NCBI GenBank assembly: GCA_033809355.1
Contig: JAPXLV010000020.1
Span: 1-42,953 of the forward strand
Direction: 5' to 3'
DNA: 42,953 bases
From: T3Sed10-213 sp012519365
GTDB taxonomy: Bacteria; Planctomycetota; Phycisphaerae; Sedimentisphaerales; Anaerohalosphaeraceae
Shown: positions 8,069-16,344 of the stretch, one piece after another
Position numbering within the stretch: position 1 is the stretch's first letter
Layout: each line of letters opens with the position of its first letter
Notes under the pieces: generated by a model
Seen by the model: only the letters and a program-made list of their open reading frames with translations
Databases searched by the model: none
What the model was told of the DNA's origin: nothing
Translations under genes and position numbers: made by a program

Positions 8069-8731
8069 TTAGTCGGGAAAGCCGTATTTGCCGACGAGTT
8101 TGACAAAACGGCACCCGCAGACAGGCTCCGTGGTGATGCGGCCGTGTTTTTTTTTGACGCTCACGAGCATTTGGGTGCTTTCGGAGCCCACCGGTACAAC
8201 CAGGATGCCGCCATCAGCCAATTGATCCAGCAGCGGTTGCGGCACACGGGGTACCGCAGCAGTCAGCAAAATGCGGTCAAAGGTGCGTTTTTCCGGCCAA
8301 CCGCAGCTGCCGTCACCGATGTAATACTCGATATTATCGAACCCCAAACGCGAAAGCACCGACTGGGCCGACTCGGCCAACTCGTGAAATCGCTCAATGG
8401 TATAGACCCGCCGGGCCAGGGAGGCCAAAACCGCGGTCTGATAGCCGCTGCCGGTCCCGATTTCCAGCACATCCTCGTTGCCGCTCAGTCGCAGGCACTG
8501 GGTCATCAGCGCGACAATATAAGGCTGGCTGATGGTCTGACCGACGCCGATAGGCAGCGGGTTGTCGGCATAGGCCTGAGACGCATAGGCCGGCGGAACA
8601 AACGCCTCGCGCGGCAGCCGTCCCATCACCTCCAGAACACGCGGGTCGGTAATATCCCGACCCTGAAGATGGTACCGTACCATCGCCGCCCGTTCGGCGG
8701 CGATTTTTTTATTTTCGTCAAAACCGACCAT
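8069..8731 (-). CDS. pcm: Protein-L-isoaspartate O-methyltransferase
   Basis: A 220-residue SAM-dependent methyltransferase that repairs isoaspartyl residues in damaged proteins, in the cytoplasm. Motif I is VLEIGTGSGYQTAVLA. The family-specific segment PLPIGVGQTISQPYIVALM precedes it, and LLTAAVPRVPQPLLDQL follows. The frame extends to an ATG at 8800, but AT-rich promoter-like sequence (TTATATTTTTTATTAT) covers that start. ATG 8731, preceded by GATAGAGAT, gives the normal family length. The gene is divergent from the lipoprotein gene at 8870. Confidence 0.92.
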   Translation of the reverse strand: MVGFDENKKIAAERAAMVRYHLQGRDITDPRVLEVMGRLPREAFVPPAYASQAYADNPLPIGVGQTISQPYIVALMTQCLRLSGNEDVLEIGTGSGYQTAVLASLARRVYTIERFHELAESAQSVLSRLGFDNIEYYIGDGSCGWPEKRTFDRILLTAAVPRVPQPLLDQLADGGILVVPVGSESTQMLVSVKKKHGRITTEPVCGCRFVKLVGKYGFPD

Positions 8732-8786
8732 ATCTCTATCATTCCCAAAAATGGACAAGAATGCAACTGTTTTATGGTTTTTTTGT

Positions 8787-8815
8787 TTGTATCTTCCCAT
8801 AATAAAAAATATAAT
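8787..8815 (+). promoter_or_regulatory. Promoter of the lipoprotein gene at 8870
   Basis: TTGTAT (8787-8792), a 17-bp spacer and TATAAT (8810-8815). Transcription would start near 8822, leaving a leader of about 48 nt. Confidence 0.5.
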
Positions 8816-8869
8816 GAATTGTAAACCTCGAACACAGAGATTCAGAAGTTTTTTGGAAAGGAACGGACT

Positions 8870-9442
8870 ATGCGTCTCTTAAAAGCTTCAATTCTGCTGG
8901 TACTGGTCGGGTGTGTGCCCTCGCTACATGAATTGTACACGGACCAAACTCTGGTGTTCGATCCGTCAATCGCCGGACAATGGCACGACACAGACGGAAC
9001 GCAGTGGGAGATTGCCGCGAACGCCGAGGAGAAAAACTACACGATCACCATTCACGAGAGCGAGCAAACGCAAAGCAAACTGCTTGCGCATCTGGTCGAG
9101 ATTGAGGGGCATCGTTTCTTTGACCTGTATCCGGCCAAAGACGCAGCGATCAAAACCGGCGACTGGATCAAAGCCCATCTGATTGCGGGGCATTTGTTCC
9201 TGAAGGTCGAAACGGCCGACTCGAAACTGGCGCTGGCGGCGATGAATCCGCAAACAATCGACACCCTGCTCAAAGAGAACCCCAGGCTGGTCAAACACGA
9301 ACGCACCAAAGATCGCATCATATTGACGGACTCGCCGGAAAACTTGCAGGTATTCGTCTTGGCGGGGCTGAAAATCGAGGGCTTTTTCGGCGATCCGATT
9401 ACGCTGGAACGAGTAGCCAAGACCGCTCCGGGCCAGCCGTAA
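8870..9442 (+). CDS. Putative lipoprotein, unknown function
   Basis: A 190-residue protein with a lipoprotein signal peptide: a basic start, LLVLVGC with the lipobox Cys at residue 15, then an acidic mature region. Residues 30-120 look beta-rich (GQWHDTDGTQWEIA, YTITIHESE, FFDLYP), as in small lipocalin- or beta-barrel-like lipoproteins that test for a GxW start. I recognise no named family. AAAGGAAC precedes the ATG. It converges on the SGNH/beta-helix gene, with no gap between its stop and that gene's stop. Confidence 0.7.
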   Translation: MRLLKASILLVLVGCVPSLHELYTDQTLVFDPSIAGQWHDTDGTQWEIAANAEEKNYTITIHESEQTQSKLLAHLVEIEGHRFFDLYPAKDAAIKTGDWIKAHLIAGHLFLKVETADSKLALAAMNPQTIDTLLKENPRLVKHERTKDRIILTDSPENLQVFVLAGLKIEGFFGDPITLERVAKTAPGQP

Positions 9443-12199
9443 TTAGTGTGCGTTGGCCGTCCACTCGCGCGGCCCGGCACGGTCCGGTTCCAGTGGTCGA
9501 AAGCCTAACTCCAGCGCCGGCGAATCAGGGCGCAGGCGAAAATCGCGCTGGGCGGGGTTGATAAACAACGGATCGACCCAGCGGGAGTGGAGGTCTTTGC
9601 CGCCTTTTTGCCAGTCCTCAAGGGTCTTGCCGTTAAATCGCGCCTCCTGAAGCGATACGGCCGGGTTGAAATACACATTCCAGTCCATATCGAAGGTGCT
9701 GGCGGTGGTGCGTGTGCCCCCCTGCCGCGGCTGGTAATAAAACTCATACGGCCGATCGCCCCATTGATTGTTCAGCAAATGCCCCTGTGTGAAATACACG
9801 ATATTATTCTCAAAAAAGCAGCTTTTGTGCGGCTCGATGATACTGCGGCTAAGCTGCTCAATACGTCCAAAAGCGAAGATGTTGTTGCGCACCGTGATCT
9901 CTTTGGCGTAGTGGATATTGTAGCCGGCAAAATGGGTATCATACACCACATTGTCTTCCACAAGAATATGGCTGGAGCCTTCATCGTTATAAATCCCCCA
10001 GCCGCCGTAGCGGTTGGCCTGGACATCGTGGATGCGGTTGCCGACCAGCACCGTGCCCGGTGAGACACCGAGCGTATAGATGCCGCCCATATCCGAAAGC
10101 AAGCCCTGCCCGATGTGGTGGATATGATTGAAGGCGATACGGTTGTCGCGGCTGACGCTGCGCTGATAACCCCAGCTCCACCCCACCGAGACGCCGGTAT
10201 AATAGCCATGGTGAATCTCGTTATGTTCAACGGTATTGCCGTCGGTATGCATCAGCAGCACGCCGACCGACGAGAAAAAACCCTGACCGTACGGCCCGAT
10301 ACAATTGTCAGCGATGAGCGTACCGCCGGTGCGCAGCAAGGGATGGCTATGCACGTCGCCGCCGTTGACACGAAAACCACCGCCGGCGACGTCCACAATC
10401 TCATTTCTGGTAAATCGATTATCCCGGCAGCCGTCGAGCACCTCGACCGCATACGTCCCGATGTGCTCAAACACGCAGCGATCAAAATGCACATTCCGTG
10501 CCCCTCGCAGCGACACAGCCGCCGGCACCGTCGATGAGGCCTGGGCATTGTTGCAATCACCCGGCGGCAGCTGCCATTGCGTATGGGCCCATCGAATGCC
10601 CTCAAAACGAAGATGCTCCACATACCGCCGTCCCACCGGATCGCCCTGCAAACGCAGCAGCGCCGGCGCGATCGGCGCGACGACCTCGGCCCGCTGCATA
10701 TCCTCATCGGCCTTCGGCCAATAATACAGCACGCCGGTGCGGCGATTCAGATACCACTCGCCCGGCGCATCCAGTGCCTCAAAAACATTTTCAACAATAT
10801 ACCGTGCCCCGTCCGACGTATAATCATCGGTAAAACGTTTGCCGGAAGGGTACTGAAAGGACACCACATGATTCTCGGCGTCAATCCCGGCGATCGGCAG
10901 ATGTGTATCGGTCCAGAAATGATAGACAATGACCTCGGCGTCGGTCAGGTTGGTCCACTCGGCACTCAGATCGCCGGGGCGAAATTCAAATCGCTGGCAA
11001 GGCGTATTGTAGGGCTTGGTGCTGCCGCCATCGGGAAAACCGGCCACACGGAAAAAGCCCTCGTTGGGGGTGCGTGCCCGCAGGCGCCGTTGGCCGTTGA
11101 CGAACAACTGCGTAAAATACCACGTACCGGCTTTGACCTCGGCGATGTCGGTCTTCCAGATATTCGCATCGTGCCGCTGCCAGCCCGTAACACGTCGTCC
11201 GCCGGTAATCAGCGGCTGGCCGTCGTCATAAGGCCGAATCGTTACCGGACACGCGGCCGTCCCCGAATGCTCCGGCCCGACCACGACCGGTTCAGTCAGG
11301 CAATACATCCCGTCGCGCAAATACACCGTGACAGGCTTGTCCTTCGCAAGCCGGCGGACTCTATCAAACGCCCCCTTGAGCGTGCGCAGGGGCGATTGGA
11401 TATCCGTTCCGTCCGCGCCATCGTCGCCGTCCGGCGCAACAAAAAACGCCCGCTCATCTCGCTCAGCCGCTGGCTCAGCCATCAGCTGCGCAATCAATGG
11501 CCTTAAATGATCAGACCATACCCGATAGCCTTCCTCGTTAAGATGCAATTTGTCGTCCACAAAATACCGCGGATCCGGCCTGCCCTGCTCATCCAGAAGC
11601 AGCGAAGCGGAATCAAAATAATGCAGCCGGTCATCCTCATCGGCCATCGCCTTGAGCATCGCGTTGAACGCCGTATAGACCTCGGCACGATCGATGCGGG
11701 CCTGACTGATCTTGACAGCCATCAGAATAATCTGCGTTCGCGGCAGATGCTGATGCACCAGCCCCACCAGCCGTCTGACATCCTCGGCAATCTGGACGGC
11801 ACTCTTGCCCCAGATCGGATCGTTATCGCCGGAGTAAAACACTATCACCCGCGGCTTGTAAGGAAAAATCACCGCCTCGGCATAGTGAATCAGGTCAGAA
11901 TAGATCGACCCGCCAAAGCCGCGATTGATGACGGGAAATTCGGGAAACAGCGCCTTGGTCGGCCAAAAGGCAATACTGGAACTGCCGACAAACAGCACCG
12001 CATCGGTGGGAAATGTGTTTTGCCGGTCGCGCCGCTGGAACTGGGCAATCGTCTCGGCCCATTGACGTGCCGATTCAAGATTAATCTGCTCGACAGAACG
12101 CTGCTCGGCCCGGCTCATCGGCGATACACACAGACCCGCAAGAACCACCGCAATAGACAGACATCCCTGTTTTCCGAACCCTTGCCCCAGTGGCTTCAT
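9443..12199 (-). CDS. Secreted SGNH hydrolase fused to a right-handed beta-helix domain
   Basis: A 918-residue exported protein with a signal peptide in residues 1-31. The first domain (about 35-240) is an SGNH/GDSL hydrolase: GSSSI (72-76, nucleophile Ser), GFGGS (94-98), GDND (124-127, Asn of block III) and DKLHLN (D216, H219 of the DxxH block). The second part opens with FFVAPDGDDG at about 252 and runs as right-handed parallel beta-helix repeats to the end, as in polysaccharide-active proteins. The likely role is removal of esters from, and binding or cutting of, an extracellular polysaccharide. This is inferred from domains only. AGGAG lies 6 nt before the ATG. It probably forms an operon with the PH-domain gene 39 bp upstream. 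Confidence 0.85.
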   Translation of the reverse strand: MKPLGQGFGKQGCLSIAVVLAGLCVSPMSRAEQRSVEQINLESARQWAETIAQFQRRDRQNTFPTDAVLFVGSSSIAFWPTKALFPEFPVINRGFGGSIYSDLIHYAEAVIFPYKPRVIVFYSGDNDPIWGKSAVQIAEDVRRLVGLVHQHLPRTQIILMAVKISQARIDRAEVYTAFNAMLKAMADEDDRLHYFDSASLLLDEQGRPDPRYFVDDKLHLNEEGYRVWSDHLRPLIAQLMAEPAAERDERAFFVAPDGDDGADGTDIQSPLRTLKGAFDRVRRLAKDKPVTVYLRDGMYCLTEPVVVGPEHSGTAACPVTIRPYDDGQPLITGGRRVTGWQRHDANIWKTDIAEVKAGTWYFTQLFVNGQRRLRARTPNEGFFRVAGFPDGGSTKPYNTPCQRFEFRPGDLSAEWTNLTDAEVIVYHFWTDTHLPIAGIDAENHVVSFQYPSGKRFTDDYTSDGARYIVENVFEALDAPGEWYLNRRTGVLYYWPKADEDMQRAEVVAPIAPALLRLQGDPVGRRYVEHLRFEGIRWAHTQWQLPPGDCNNAQASSTVPAAVSLRGARNVHFDRCVFEHIGTYAVEVLDGCRDNRFTRNEIVDVAGGGFRVNGGDVHSHPLLRTGGTLIADNCIGPYGQGFFSSVGVLLMHTDGNTVEHNEIHHGYYTGVSVGWSWGYQRSVSRDNRIAFNHIHHIGQGLLSDMGGIYTLGVSPGTVLVGNRIHDVQANRYGGWGIYNDEGSSHILVEDNVVYDTHFAGYNIHYAKEITVRNNIFAFGRIEQLSRSIIEPHKSCFFENNIVYFTQGHLLNNQWGDRPYEFYYQPRQGGTRTTASTFDMDWNVYFNPAVSLQEARFNGKTLEDWQKGGKDLHSRWVDPLFINPAQRDFRLRPDSPALELGFRPLEPDRAGPREWTANAH

Positions 12200-12238
12200 A
12201 ATGGTCTCCTATAACAAAACAACCCCTGACGTCCCCCG

Positions 12239-12808
12239 TTAAGTCTTTGAGGCCTGCAGGCTATCGCGAATCAAAGTGTGCACCTGTGCTACATGAGGGA
12301 TGCCGAAAAAACCGATCTCTTTGACGCTTTCGCGCTGCCGCCCTTTCGAATAGTGTGTGCTGACCTGTCGGTCAAAGATCAAATCACCGCTGCCGTCACG
12401 AAAGACACGCTTGTCAATCTGAGCCAACCTGTCCGGCCCGAAAGACTGAATATGAATGGCCGTCCCTTTGGTTAGAATGATCACCCGCCGATCGGTCACG
12501 ATATAAACCGTGTTCTTTGCGAGTTGGACCATCCAAAGGGGAGAACTCAACATCACCAGGCCGATTAATATAAAGAACCTGATAAATATCTTCGCAAACC
12601 ACGACGCATTAGCGTCCCTGAAGATCGCGACCGCAATAGTCGAACTGATGCCCAGCCACACCACCGCGAAAAACACCAGCGGAAGGCCCCGACGAAATGC
12701 CCGCTTCAAACTCGGCTGGCACGACCACAAAACCCGCTCATCCTGAAGAATCTCATCATCGAGCAATCGCTGAAGATCAATCGGCAGTACGGCCGCTGTA
12801 TTCAACAC
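12239..12808 (-). CDS. PH-domain (bPH2/YdbT-like) membrane protein
   Basis: A 189-residue protein. An N-terminal stretch DEILQDERVLWSCQPS resembles the lead-in of bacterial PH proteins. Two transmembrane helices follow (about 42-62 and 72-95), then a bacterial PH-like domain with the typical NTVYIVTDRRVIIL strand. The function of such domains is poorly known. They are thought to act in membrane-associated assemblies. The start is GTG 12808 with AGGAG 9 nt upstream. It precedes the SGNH/beta-helix gene on the same strand. Confidence 0.75.
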   Translation of the reverse strand: MLNTAAVLPIDLQRLLDDEILQDERVLWSCQPSLKRAFRRGLPLVFFAVVWLGISSTIAVAIFRDANASWFAKIFIRFFILIGLVMLSSPLWMVQLAKNTVYIVTDRRVIILTKGTAIHIQSFGPDRLAQIDKRVFRDGSGDLIFDRQVSTHYSKGRQRESVKEIGFFGIPHVAQVHTLIRDSLQASKT

Positions 12809-12897
12809 CTCTCTTGTCTCCTATTTCGTTTCAAAAAATCACAACAGGTCGTTGCGGCCCCTCTCGCACCGGTTCCATCTCCCGCTGACACACCCCG

Positions 12898-12925
12898 AGT
12901 ATAGCACCCGTCCGCCACAAATCAA
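12898..12925 (-). promoter_or_regulatory. Promoter of the PH-domain / SGNH operon
   Basis: On the minus strand, TTGATT (12925-12920), a 16-bp spacer and TATACT (12903-12898). The leader to GTG 12808 would be about 83 nt. Confidence 0.5.
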
Positions 12926-13046
12926 TGATTTATCGGTGATTGACCCATCATCCCGTTATTCAGGGTAAAAACAGCCGCAAACCGGCCAAAACGGTGGACG
13001 ACAGACCGGTTTTATGGTAAGTTTTTCAGGTCATCGCAGATTCTTA

Positions 13047-13075
13047 TTGAAAAAGAGCCAATGAGGGGGTAAATA
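13047..13075 (+). promoter_or_regulatory. Candidate clpP1-clpP2 promoter
   Basis: TTGAAA (13047-13052), a 17-bp spacer and TAAATA (13070-13075). The -10 is weak. The transcript would carry both leader hairpins and about 165 nt of leader. Confidence 0.35.
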
Positions 13076-13099
13076 AAGAACCTCGGAAGTGTCGACAGC

Positions 13100-13142
13100 G
13101 GGGTTTGGGGACGTCGCGGCGGGCAACGCCCGGCAGAACCCC
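13100..13142 (+). promoter_or_regulatory. Strong nested hairpin in the clpP leader
   Basis: GGGGTT (13100-13105) pairs with AACCCC (13137-13142), and inside it CGGGC (13120-13124) pairs with GCCCG (13128-13132) around a 3-nt loop. No T run follows. It could be a leader control element or RNA stabiliser. Confidence 0.35.
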
Positions 13143-13166
13143 ATCGCGGCACGAGCATAGGGACGT

Positions 13167-13191
13167 GTATGCGGCCGGGGCGCACGCATAC
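13167..13191 (+). promoter_or_regulatory. Second clpP leader hairpin
   Basis: GTATGCG (13167-13173) and CGCATAC (13185-13191) form a perfect 7-bp stem with an 11-nt loop, 57 nt before the clpP1 ATG. Confidence 0.35.
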
Positions 13192-13248
13192 CGTAACAAA
13201 CAACTGGAAAACGGAAAACAACATAAATACAGGATAAAGGAAGACCGA

Positions 13249-13881
13249 ATGCAGTATCAACCCTCACACAGCGATAAGGCCGCAGCGTTGGCCTATCTTG
13301 AGCCGCGGCTGCAAGTGCCGTATCAGCGAACACGCGAAATGACGCTCGACGATTTGCTGCTGGAAAATCGGATCGTTTTTATGATCGGCGAGATTTCCTA
13401 TCGAATGGCCACCGAAGTGATTATGAAGCTGCTGTATCTGGACAACCTCAAACGCGGCGTGGAAATCAGCCTCTACATCAACTCCCCGGGCGGCAGCGTG
13501 GACGACACCATGGCCATTTATGACACAATGCAGTTTATCGGCTCGCCGGTGGCAACCTATTGCATCGGACGTGCCCAATCCGGCGCCGCGGTGATCCTGG
13601 CCGCCGGCAGCAAAGGCCGCCGTCACGCCCTGCCCCACGCCAAGATTATGCTGCACCAGCCCTGGGGCGGCGTTACAGGCCAGGCCGAGGACATCCGTAT
13701 TCAGGCCGAAGAAGTCCTCCGCGCCAAAAAAACCATCAATGAGATCCTCGCTCTGCATACGGGCCTGACACCGGAAAAACTGACCCAGGAAACCGAACGC
13801 GACAAATATATGACCGCTGAGGAAGCCAAACACTACGGACTGATCGACGACGTGCTCACGGGACACATCGAATCGAAATGA
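13249..13881 (+). CDS. clpP1: ATP-dependent Clp protease proteolytic subunit, first paralogue
   Basis: A 210-residue serine protease subunit that forms a barrel with a ClpX or ClpC-type unfoldase. The catalytic residues are S111 (in GRAQSGA, where the usual SM is SG), H136 (MLHQPWGG) and D185 (ETERDKYM). Their spacing of 25 and 49 residues equals that of E. coli ClpP. YINSPGGSV forms the substrate-binding strand. The open frame extends to 13105, but ATG 13249 has AAAGGAAG at proper distance and gives family length. It overlaps the next clpP frame or sits 29 bp from it, so the two subunits are co-expressed. No clpX or clpC is in view. Confidence 0.93.
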   Translation: MQYQPSHSDKAAALAYLEPRLQVPYQRTREMTLDDLLLENRIVFMIGEISYRMATEVIMKLLYLDNLKRGVEISLYINSPGGSVDDTMAIYDTMQFIGSPVATYCIGRAQSGAAVILAAGSKGRRHALPHAKIMLHQPWGGVTGQAEDIRIQAEEVLRAKKTINEILALHTGLTPEKLTQETERDKYMTAEEAKHYGLIDDVLTGHIESK

Positions 13882-13910
13882 AAAAACCAATCCCATCCAT
13901 TGAGGACGCT

Positions 13911-14558
13911 ATGACCTTGACAAATAATACCCTCGTACCGATAGTCATCGAAAAAAGCGGCCGAGGCGAGCGGGCGTATGATATTTATTCGCGCCTGCTC
14001 AAGGACCGTATCATTTTCCTCGGCGGTGCACTGGATGACGATACGGCCAACCTGATTATCGCTCAGATGCTGTTTTTGAGCAACGAGGACAGCGAGGCGG
14101 ATATTCATTTTTATATCAACTCGCCGGGCGGAGTGATCACGGCCGGTTTGGCGGTCTATGACACGATGCAGTTTTTGCGGTGCGAAGTATCAACCTATTG
14201 CATCGGCCAGGCCGCCAGTATGGGCGCGGTGCTGTTTGCCGCCGGCAAAGCGGGCAAACGCTATATGCTGCCCAACAGCCGGGTGCTGCTGCATCAGCCG
14301 CTACTGAGCGGCACGATGACCGGCCCGGCCACAGACATTGAGATTGAGGCCAAAGAAATGCTGCGGCTGCGCAGTCGGCTGTACGCCATTCTGTCGCATC
14401 ATACGGGCAAAGACCCCGCCAAAATCGAAAAAGACTGCGACCGCAATCTGTGGCTGGAAGCCGACGAGGCCACCGCCTACGGACTGGCCGACAAAGTGCT
14501 GCAAAAAACACCGCACGTCAGCAAACACAAAACCGACACGGACGAAGAAACCCCATAG
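13911..14558 (+). CDS. clpP2: ATP-dependent Clp protease proteolytic subunit, second paralogue, Ser-His-Asn triad
   Basis: A 215-residue ClpP. S103 (CIGQAASMGA) and H128 (VLLHQPLLSG) are in place. The position equivalent to the catalytic Asp is N179 (EKDCDRNLWLE aligns with the ERDTERDRFL of E. coli). The His loop has a two-residue insertion (LLSGTMTGPA). From memory, Listeria ClpP1 also has a Ser-His-Asn triad and works only with ClpP2, so a hetero-oligomer with the upstream ClpP is plausible. ATG 13911 has GAGG at good spacing. An alternative ATG at 13878 overlaps the clpP1 stop by 4 nt (ATGA). The C-terminus carries a charged Lys/Asp/Glu tail. Confidence 0.92.
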   Translation: MTLTNNTLVPIVIEKSGRGERAYDIYSRLLKDRIIFLGGALDDDTANLIIAQMLFLSNEDSEADIHFYINSPGGVITAGLAVYDTMQFLRCEVSTYCIGQAASMGAVLFAAGKAGKRYMLPNSRVLLHQPLLSGTMTGPATDIEIEAKEMLRLRSRLYAILSHHTGKDPAKIEKDCDRNLWLEADEATAYGLADKVLQKTPHVSKHKTDTDEETP

Positions 14559-14608
14559 GCCAACGGACCGCGGCCAAGCGGGGACGTACGTAGGCTAAAA
14601 GGCTTGCA

Positions 14609-15211
14609 ATGAAACGCACGGTAATGCTCATGCTGGTGCTGCTTGCCGCGACCGGATGCCGCGACGAAGCGGACAGATCGTTGTGGGGCCAGATCGAAGG
14701 CCTGAGCCAAGAAAATACAGCCCTGTCGCTTGAGGTTCAGCAGCTTCGACGGGAAAACGCCGCGCTGACCGAGCAGCTTTGCACCCTGGCCGGCATCGAC
14801 CAAAAGGAACGACTGGATGCCTTGATTGTGCCTGTGGCGGTACGCATCGGCCGTCTTTCGGGCCTGTACGACAAATCCGGCAAACAAGAAGGCTCCCCCG
14901 ATACGCTGGTGGTGTATCTGGAGCCGATAGACACCCAGCAGGATATTGTCAAAGCCGCTGGCCGTGTGCGGGTGGAGTTGTGGAATCTGACGGCCCCATC
15001 GCCACAAAATGCCTGCATCAAACAATGGGACATCGACCCGTCACAGTTGCGGCAAACCTGGGGACGCGGCCTGCTCGGGGCCTATTATCGACTTCAATTG
15101 CCGCTGGAAGGGTGCCTGACCGGCAGCGAAAAAGAACTGACCGTTCGTGTGGAGTTTACCGATTACCTGGCCGGACGGGTGCTGACCGACCAAACAAGAA
15201 TTGAAAAGTGA
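14609..15211 (+). CDS. Putative lipoprotein with coiled coil
   Basis: A 200-residue protein with a lipoprotein-type signal (LLAATGC, Cys at residue 17; the lipobox has Ala at -3, so it is slightly unusual). Residues about 25-62 form a predicted coiled coil with Leu/Glu/Gln heptads (SLEVQQLRRENAALTEQL). A beta-rich domain of unknown type follows (TLVVYLEPID, RVRVELWNL, LTVRVEFTDYL). It follows clpP2 by 50 bp on the same strand with AAAAGG before the ATG and is probably co-transcribed. I recognise no family. Confidence 0.65.
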   Translation: MKRTVMLMLVLLAATGCRDEADRSLWGQIEGLSQENTALSLEVQQLRRENAALTEQLCTLAGIDQKERLDALIVPVAVRIGRLSGLYDKSGKQEGSPDTLVVYLEPIDTQQDIVKAAGRVRVELWNLTAPSPQNACIKQWDIDPSQLRQTWGRGLLGAYYRLQLPLEGCLTGSEKELTVRVEFTDYLAGRVLTDQTRIEK

Positions 15212-15352
15212 GGCCCAAAACCCCCTTTATCAATTCCTCTTCAAGGCACTGTGGGGCGATTGAAAAAACCCCTTTTTTAGCCATGTTTTTAAGATGTCCT
15301 TCAGAGCAGAGCAGCCCCGGCCATTTCCACCCTCTGTGCTGTCCCTTCCAGC

Positions 15353-16249
15353 TCACGACTGAGGGGGGCGGGCCAAATCGCGAATCACATCCACCAGCGC
15401 TTGGGTCCCGTCGCCGCCGCGTCCCTTAGCGGCCAGCGATTCCAAAAGCTGCATCACCAGGGCCGTTCCCGGCAGCGGCTGGCCAATCTGGCGGGCTGTA
15501 TCCAACACCAGCCGCAAATCTTTCAGCTGCAGATCAACCTTAAACGCCGGGGCCATATCGCCGGCCAAAATCTTCGCACCCAGCACCTTGAGCGAATGGC
15601 TGTACGCAGCCCCGCCGCAGGTCACCGTATAGGTGGTCTGTAAATCCAGCCCCGCTTTTTCGGCCAATGCCAGCCCCTCGGCAATGCTCATCAGAGTATG
15701 AATAACCATTACCTGATTGACCAGTTTGGTCGTCTGGCCGGCCCCGACAGGACCGCAATGGGTAATCGTGCGTCCCATTGCCTGCAACACGTCATAAACT
15801 GCCTCAAAGGCGTCTTTGGGCCCGCCGACCATAATCGACAGTTTGCCCTCAATCGCGCCGATCTGGCCGCCGGAAATCGGCGCATCCAGCAGGACAACCC
15901 CTTTTTGCGACAAGATCTCGGCCATCCGCCGTGTGGCCTCGGGGCTGATGGTGGACGTATCGACACAAATCAGTCCGCTGCGGGCGGAGCCAATAACGCC
16001 GTTTTCGCCCAGCAGCACCGCCTGCACATCGGGCGTATCAGGCAGGCACGTAATAACCACATCCGCCTGCGCAACCGCCTGAGCAGGCGTATCAGCCCAG
16101 CCGGCGCCGGCATCAAGAACCGGCTGTGCCCTAAATTTCGTGCGGGTATGCACGGTTACCGCAAAGCCGGCCTTGAGCAGATTGCACGCCATCGGCGCCC
16201 CCATAATGCCGGTACCGATAAAGGCGATATGTCGAGTCAAATTTGCCAT
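15353..16249 (-). CDS. NAD(P)-dependent beta-hydroxyacid dehydrogenase (GarR/HIBADH family)
   Basis: A 298-residue enzyme of the 3-hydroxyisobutyrate / 2-hydroxy-3-oxopropionate dehydrogenase family. The Rossmann motif is FIGTGIMGAPMA (10-21). The substrate-binding DAPISGGQIGA and the catalytic-Lys segment GAGQTTKLVNQ are present, as is LKDLRL near the C-terminus. It reduces or oxidises small beta-hydroxy acids with NAD(P). The exact substrate cannot be told from sequence. It is the last gene of a hemL-membrane protein-dehydrogenase run on the minus strand. AAGGAC lies about 6 nt before the ATG. Confidence 0.88.
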   Translation of the reverse strand: MANLTRHIAFIGTGIMGAPMACNLLKAGFAVTVHTRTKFRAQPVLDAGAGWADTPAQAVAQADVVITCLPDTPDVQAVLLGENGVIGSARSGLICVDTSTISPEATRRMAEILSQKGVVLLDAPISGGQIGAIEGKLSIMVGGPKDAFEAVYDVLQAMGRTITHCGPVGAGQTTKLVNQVMVIHTLMSIAEGLALAEKAGLDLQTTYTVTCGGAAYSHSLKVLGAKILAGDMAPAFKVDLQLKDLRLVLDTARQIGQPLPGTALVMQLLESLAAKGRGGDGTQALVDVIRDLARPPQS

Positions 16250-16344
16250 GTTCCGTCCTTATTGCACAGCCTAAAAAGGGCGTAACGCCACCGCCGCGAC
16301 CATCTTCATCGCGGACCACCCCACCCCCACCCGTGCCGATGGGT

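Larger units (their letters stand above)
12809..13248. other. Gene-free region between the PH-domain gene and clpP1
   Basis: The 440 bp hold the promoter of the PH-domain gene (12898-12925), an inverted repeat AAACCGG/CCGGTTT (about 12977-13014) followed by TTTT, a candidate clpP promoter (13047-13075) and two strong leader hairpins. Open frames here look like chance. Confidence 0.5.

Noticed and set aside
10577..11506. 309-codon plus-strand frame opposite the SGNH/beta-helix gene
   Set aside because: Antisense shadow of a gene with clear SGNH blocks and a signal peptide.
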